Assembly: GCA_041393775.1 (NCBI GenBank)
Contig: JAWKJM010000003.1
Location: 1,116,001-1,180,000, forward strand
DNA from: JADKAV01 sp041393775
Lineage (GTDB): Bacteria; Actinomycetota; Actinomycetes; S36-B12; UBA10799
Direction: 5' to 3'
Length of the DNA stretch: 64,000 nt
Under the pieces are notes generated by a model. The model searched no databases, had not been told where the DNA came from, and saw nothing but the letters and a program-made list of their open reading frames with translations. A program made the translations under genes and the position numbers. This document shows positions 61,031-64,000 of this stretch, one piece after another; the stretch's first letter is position 1, and each line of letters starts with the position of its first letter.

Positions 61031-62217
61031 TGCGCAGCCTTGCCGAGCACCTTCAACTGGTGGTGAGCCGGGTCCGGCCGCTGGAGCCGCTCGGCCTGCC
61101 ACTGCTGGATGCCAATGGGTGTGTGCTGGCCGTGGATGTCACCGCTCCGCACGACGTACCGGCCTTCCATCAAAGCGCGGTAGTGGGCTACGCGGCCCGC
61201 GCCGGTGACATCGCGATGGCTTCGCCGACCTCGGTTCTGGCGCTGCGCGAAGTCCCGGTCGGGATGCCGTTGGCACCCGGGACGGTGATGCGTGTCGGCG
61301 TCGGCAGTCCGCTGCCGTACGGCTCGGACTGCGTGATCCCCGCCGAGTACACCGACCAGGCCACGCCGGTGGTCCGGGTCGGCCGCAATGTCGCACGCGC
61401 CGCGAATGTGACCCTTTCGGGCAGCCAGATCAAGCGCGGAACCGTTCTCCTGCAGACCGGCCAGATCCTCCGGTCACGTGAGATCGCCCTGCTGGCGGCC
61501 ATCGGCGTGGGCAAGGTGCCGGCCTACCCGCGGCCGCGGATCGCGGTGATCACCACTGGGACGGAACTGATCGACACCGGCCGGATCCGGCCACAGGCGG
61601 TGGGCGCCGGCTTGCAGAAGCCCGATGTCAACGGGGTCGCGCTCGCCTGCGCCGTGGTCGAGTCGGGAGCGTTGTCGTATCGGGTGGGCCCGGTCTCCGA
61701 CGACCCGGTGCGGTTGCGCAAGATTCTGGACGACCAACTCGGCCGGGCCGACATGGTGGTGACCACCGGTGGCATCGGCAGCGACCCCGGCGACGTGCTG
61801 CGACCGGTCCTGGCCACTATGGGGACGGTGGATTTCGCCTGGGTGGCCCTGGACCCCGGACGGGTTCAGGGCACGGGGTCGCTGGGGACGTCGAATGTCC
61901 CGCTCATCGCGCTTCCGGGTGAGCCGACGGCGGCATTCGTGGGATTCGAGTTGTTCGTGCGGCCGGTGGTCCGCAGGTTGATGGGTCAGTCGGACGTCTT
62001 CGGTCGCCGCCGCCAGGTTGAGCTCGCTGAGCCGCTGCGCGGCGGCCCGGACGTGACGACCGTCGTGCCGGTCGCGGTGACCGACGGTGTTGCGGCGCCG
62101 GTCGGTTCCGGGATACTGGCGCTGACGCAGGCCAACGCCCTTGCCGTCGTGCCCCCGAGCAGTTCGGCCGTGGACCGTGGCGAGACCGTGATGGCAGTCA
62201 TGCTGGAGCACACGTGA
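61030..62217 (+). CDS. glp: MoeA/gephyrin-like protein, probable division factor Glp
   Basis: A 395-residue MoeA-fold protein: the MPT-binding domain holds ITTGTELID and TTGGIGSDPGDV, and the C-terminal domain closes with TQANALAVVPP. The usual PPFDNSAMDGYA motif reads VPAFHQSAVVGYA here: the catalytic Asp is Val, so MoeA activity is doubtful. Context galU-glp-rimJ-glpR matches the actinobacterial gephyrin-like Glp, which binds FtsZ and its membrane partner GlpR/SepX. Confidence 0.85.
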   Translation: MRSLAEHLQLVVSRVRPLEPLGLPLLDANGCVLAVDVTAPHDVPAFHQSAVVGYAARAGDIAMASPTSVLALREVPVGMPLAPGTVMRVGVGSPLPYGSDCVIPAEYTDQATPVVRVGRNVARAANVTLSGSQIKRGTVLLQTGQILRSREIALLAAIGVGKVPAYPRPRIAVITTGTELIDTGRIRPQAVGAGLQKPDVNGVALACAVVESGALSYRVGPVSDDPVRLRKILDDQLGRADMVVTTGGIGSDPGDVLRPVLATMGTVDFAWVALDPGRVQGTGSLGTSNVPLIALPGEPTAAFVGFELFVRPVVRRLMGQSDVFGRRRQVELAEPLRGGPDVTTVVPVAVTDGVAAPVGSGILALTQANALAVVPPSSSAVDRGETVMAVMLEHT

Positions 62218-62858
62218 ACCGCCTGTGGCCGACGACTTTGCAGCGCGACGGAATCGGGCTGCGTCCGCTCAGCTACCGGGACCGTCGCGCGTGGCAGAAC
62301 GTGAGATCGCGCAACGCCCAATGGCTGAAGCCTTGGGACGCGACTCTCCCGCCGGGTGCCCATGATGCGGCCACGACCTTCCGGGGCATGGTCCGTTCGC
62401 TGCGGGCCTCGGCCCGCGCAGGTACGACACTTCCCTTCGCGCTCGAAGTCGATGGCCGGTTCCGGGGCCAGGTGACCGTCGGCGGCCTTCAGCTCGGCTC
62501 CCTGCGCGGGGGTCATGTCGGGTACTGGATCGATCAGGAAGTGGCCGGCCAGGGCGTGATGCCGATGGCCGTGGCCATGGTGTGCGACCACTGCTTCCAG
62601 TCCGGTCTGCATCGCATCGAGATCAACATCCGCCCGGAGAACCGGCCCAGCATCCGGGTAGTGGAGAAGCTGGGGTTCCGGTACGAGGGACTGCGCGAAC
62701 GCTACCTGCACATCGACGGTGATTGGCGCGACCACGTCAGCTACGCAATGACGGTTGAGGATCTCAGCGAACCCCTGGCCGATGTCTTCGCACGCCGATA
62801 CGGGCAACCGAGCGACAGGACCCAGGGAACACGCCGCGCAAATCCTGGTTCTGGCTGA
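62214..62858 (+). CDS. RimJ-like GNAT N-acetyltransferase
   Basis: A 214-residue GNAT protein. GYWIDQEVAGQGVMPMAVA is the acetyl-CoA loop, and NIRPENRPSIRVVEKLGFR is the standard GNAT end. It starts at GTG, overlapping glp. A RimJ role (acetylating ribosomal protein S5) is a family-based guess. This position in the glp cluster is conserved in actinobacteria. Confidence 0.88.
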   Translation: MNRLWPTTLQRDGIGLRPLSYRDRRAWQNVRSRNAQWLKPWDATLPPGAHDAATTFRGMVRSLRASARAGTTLPFALEVDGRFRGQVTVGGLQLGSLRGGHVGYWIDQEVAGQGVMPMAVAMVCDHCFQSGLHRIEINIRPENRPSIRVVEKLGFRYEGLRERYLHIDGDWRDHVSYAMTVEDLSEPLADVFARRYGQPSDRTQGTRRANPGSG

Positions 62859-62880
62859 CTGGGAACCGTAGGCTGAGCGC

Positions 62881-63669
62881 GTGCTCACTGGCCTTCTCTA
62901 CGCCGCAGTCATCGCTATGTGGGCGGTTGTTCTCCTTCCCCGCTGGTTGGGAACGTCGGATCGATACCGCGACACCCGCACCGCCCAGCGCTTCCGCCGC
63001 TCGCTCCGTTCGGTGTCCACTCGGCGCCATCGCTCGCACGACGTCGCGGCGATGCCCGGCGCCAGGGCGGGCCGGGTGGATACGGCTCCGCGCGACGCGG
63101 CCATCGACGAACACCTCGACCTCGGCATCGATCCCTTCGTCGGCACCGCCGAGGACGGTCACCGCCGCCGTGCGCGCGACCAGCACGCCCGCAAGCAGGC
63201 CACCGCAGCCGCCGCGGTCCGCCGTCGCCGCACGCTGCTGGGGCTGAGTCTTGCCAGCATCGTGTCGGTCGTCGGGCTGGTGATGGGCTTCGTTCCGATC
63301 CTGCTCGCGCTGCTGTCCACCGGGGCACTGGCCGGGTATGTCTACTTGTTGCGCTCTCAGTCGAAGGCCCGGGAGCGGCTGCTCGCCGCCCGCCGTGCGA
63401 CAAGTCGCACGGACTCCGCCACCGACGCTGGGCAGGACCGGAACACATGGGAGCCGGTCGAGGCCCCGGTGCCCTCGTACATGCGCGCCCCCCGGGCGAC
63501 GGCGGTTCCCCGCGAGATCGATTCCACGGACAACGGCCCCTGGACCGCCGAGCGCATGCTCGAGCAGGCCGCGGCGCTGCGCACGGGTGAGGACATCGAG
63601 GCCGAGCTCGGGCTCGACGAGTACGCCTACCCATCGGAGTACGAGACCGCGCGGGCGGTCAACGAGTAG
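62881..63669 (+). CDS. sepX: GlpR/SepX-type division membrane protein
   Basis: A 262-residue membrane protein. N-terminal helix (residues 4-19), a basic cytoplasmic loop, and two close helices (about 119-157). The C-terminus is long and acidic. This topology and gene order match GlpR/SepX, the membrane receptor of Glp that helps organise the FtsZ ring. Homology outside the helices is low in this family. Confidence 0.82.
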   Translation: MLTGLLYAAVIAMWAVVLLPRWLGTSDRYRDTRTAQRFRRSLRSVSTRRHRSHDVAAMPGARAGRVDTAPRDAAIDEHLDLGIDPFVGTAEDGHRRRARDQHARKQATAAAAVRRRRTLLGLSLASIVSVVGLVMGFVPILLALLSTGALAGYVYLLRSQSKARERLLAARRATSRTDSATDAGQDRNTWEPVEAPVPSYMRAPRATAVPREIDSTDNGPWTAERMLEQAAALRTGEDIEAELGLDEYAYPSEYETARAVNE

Positions 63670-63700
63670 CGCGGCGGCGATTGCTACCCTGTTCGCACCG

Positions 63701-63776
<76 letters not shown>

Positions 63777-63882
63777 GCAGGGTTCAATGATCGAACCCTT
63801 GCCAACGATGGATCCAGTCGAAGTTCTCGTCGAGTCGCGATTGCATCCGCCCGCGGGGGCGCTCGATCGGCGTCCGCTTGGC

Positions 63883-64000
63883 TTTGTGACGAAGGTGCGG
63901 AACCCATCGGGCCTGTTGTGACGAAGGTGGGGGTGACACGCCGAAGGGACCCAGCACCTTCGTCACAAACCGGCCTCAAGCCGCGCACCTTCGTCACAAA
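63883..64000. repeat. family-2 palindromic repeat, locus e (best-conserved copy)
   Basis: TTTGTGACGAAGGTGCGG, TTGTGACGAAGGTGGGG, then GCACCTTCGTCACAAA twice. The outer arms and inner arms pair separately, giving a nested stem-loop. It reaches the window edge and may continue. Confidence 0.9.

Overview
The window is high-GC DNA (by eye roughly two thirds G+C) with dense genes, many GTG starts and frequent 4-base ATGA/GTGA overlaps. The gene content is that of an actinobacterium that makes mycothiol: mshD, a mycoredoxin, a glnR-mshD pair, GlgC with an actinobacterial glycogen synthase, GpgS, a galU-glp-rimJ-glpR/sepX cluster and many actinobacterial families of unknown function (DUF3151, DUF3263, DUF2516, DUF4395). 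The order cannot be fixed from the sequence. No mycolic-acid genes are seen.

Layout. 1-5.7 kb: DNA repair (AlkZ-like protein, 3-methyladenine glycosylase), mycoredoxin, YgfZ, Fur, nitrobindin with a tiny membrane ORF, DsrE and DUF4395. 5.8-17.3 kb: a long same-strand block, thioredoxin-like, glnR, mshD, ppk1, CYTH-CHAD, mutT1-like, pstS, pstC, pstA, pstB, which joins nitrogen control, mycothiol synthesis, polyphosphate metabolism and phosphate uptake. 17.3-19 kb: an intact IS1380-family element with a 5-bp target duplication. 19.5-25.5 kb: Dabb protein, HMG-CoA lyase-like, carboxyethylornithine synthase-like, glgC, glgM/glgA, nitroreductase. 25.7-32.5 kb: a DUF4388 pair, an RsiG-like c-di-GMP-type anti-sigma protein, asparaginase, an XRE regulator with a perfect operator palindrome and a Lys/Ala/Pro-rich HBHA/histone-like protein, methyltransferase, DUF2516, cold-shock protein. 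32.8-39.7 kb: a threonine-synthase-like gene behind a SAM-I riboswitch, gpgS, K+ channel, EamA and POT transporters. 40-49.3 kb: membrane proteins and a four-gene flavin/haem electron-transfer cassette (ferric-reductase-like, FMN-binding, ApbE). 49.7-53.1 kb: tRNA-Arg and efeUOB behind an IdeR/DtxR-like box. 53.7-64 kb: hydrolase, HxD...H protein, carboxypeptidase, ferritin, SAF protein, FmdB, an ABC exporter, galU-glp-rimJ-glpR and tRNA-Ala.

The least explained feature is the intergenic DNA. At least four unrelated families of inverted repeats occupy the gaps. Family 1 has seven loci. It is built of 19-bp iteron-like units around GGTTAGAGA, arranged head to head so that they form a 68-bp near-perfect hairpin, and carries a second module with a CGTTCAGGCGGG core. 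Family 2 has five loci, each a nested palindrome of TTGTGACGAAGGTG. Families 3 (CCTCCATCTGCTGGCC) and 4 (GTTCG.TGG.G.TCGTGCAGTT) occur once each. I do not recognise any of them. Other points worth a second look are the SAM-I riboswitch on the threonine-synthase-like gene, which may be a MetM-type homocysteine synthase, and the degenerate MoeA motif in the probable division protein Glp.
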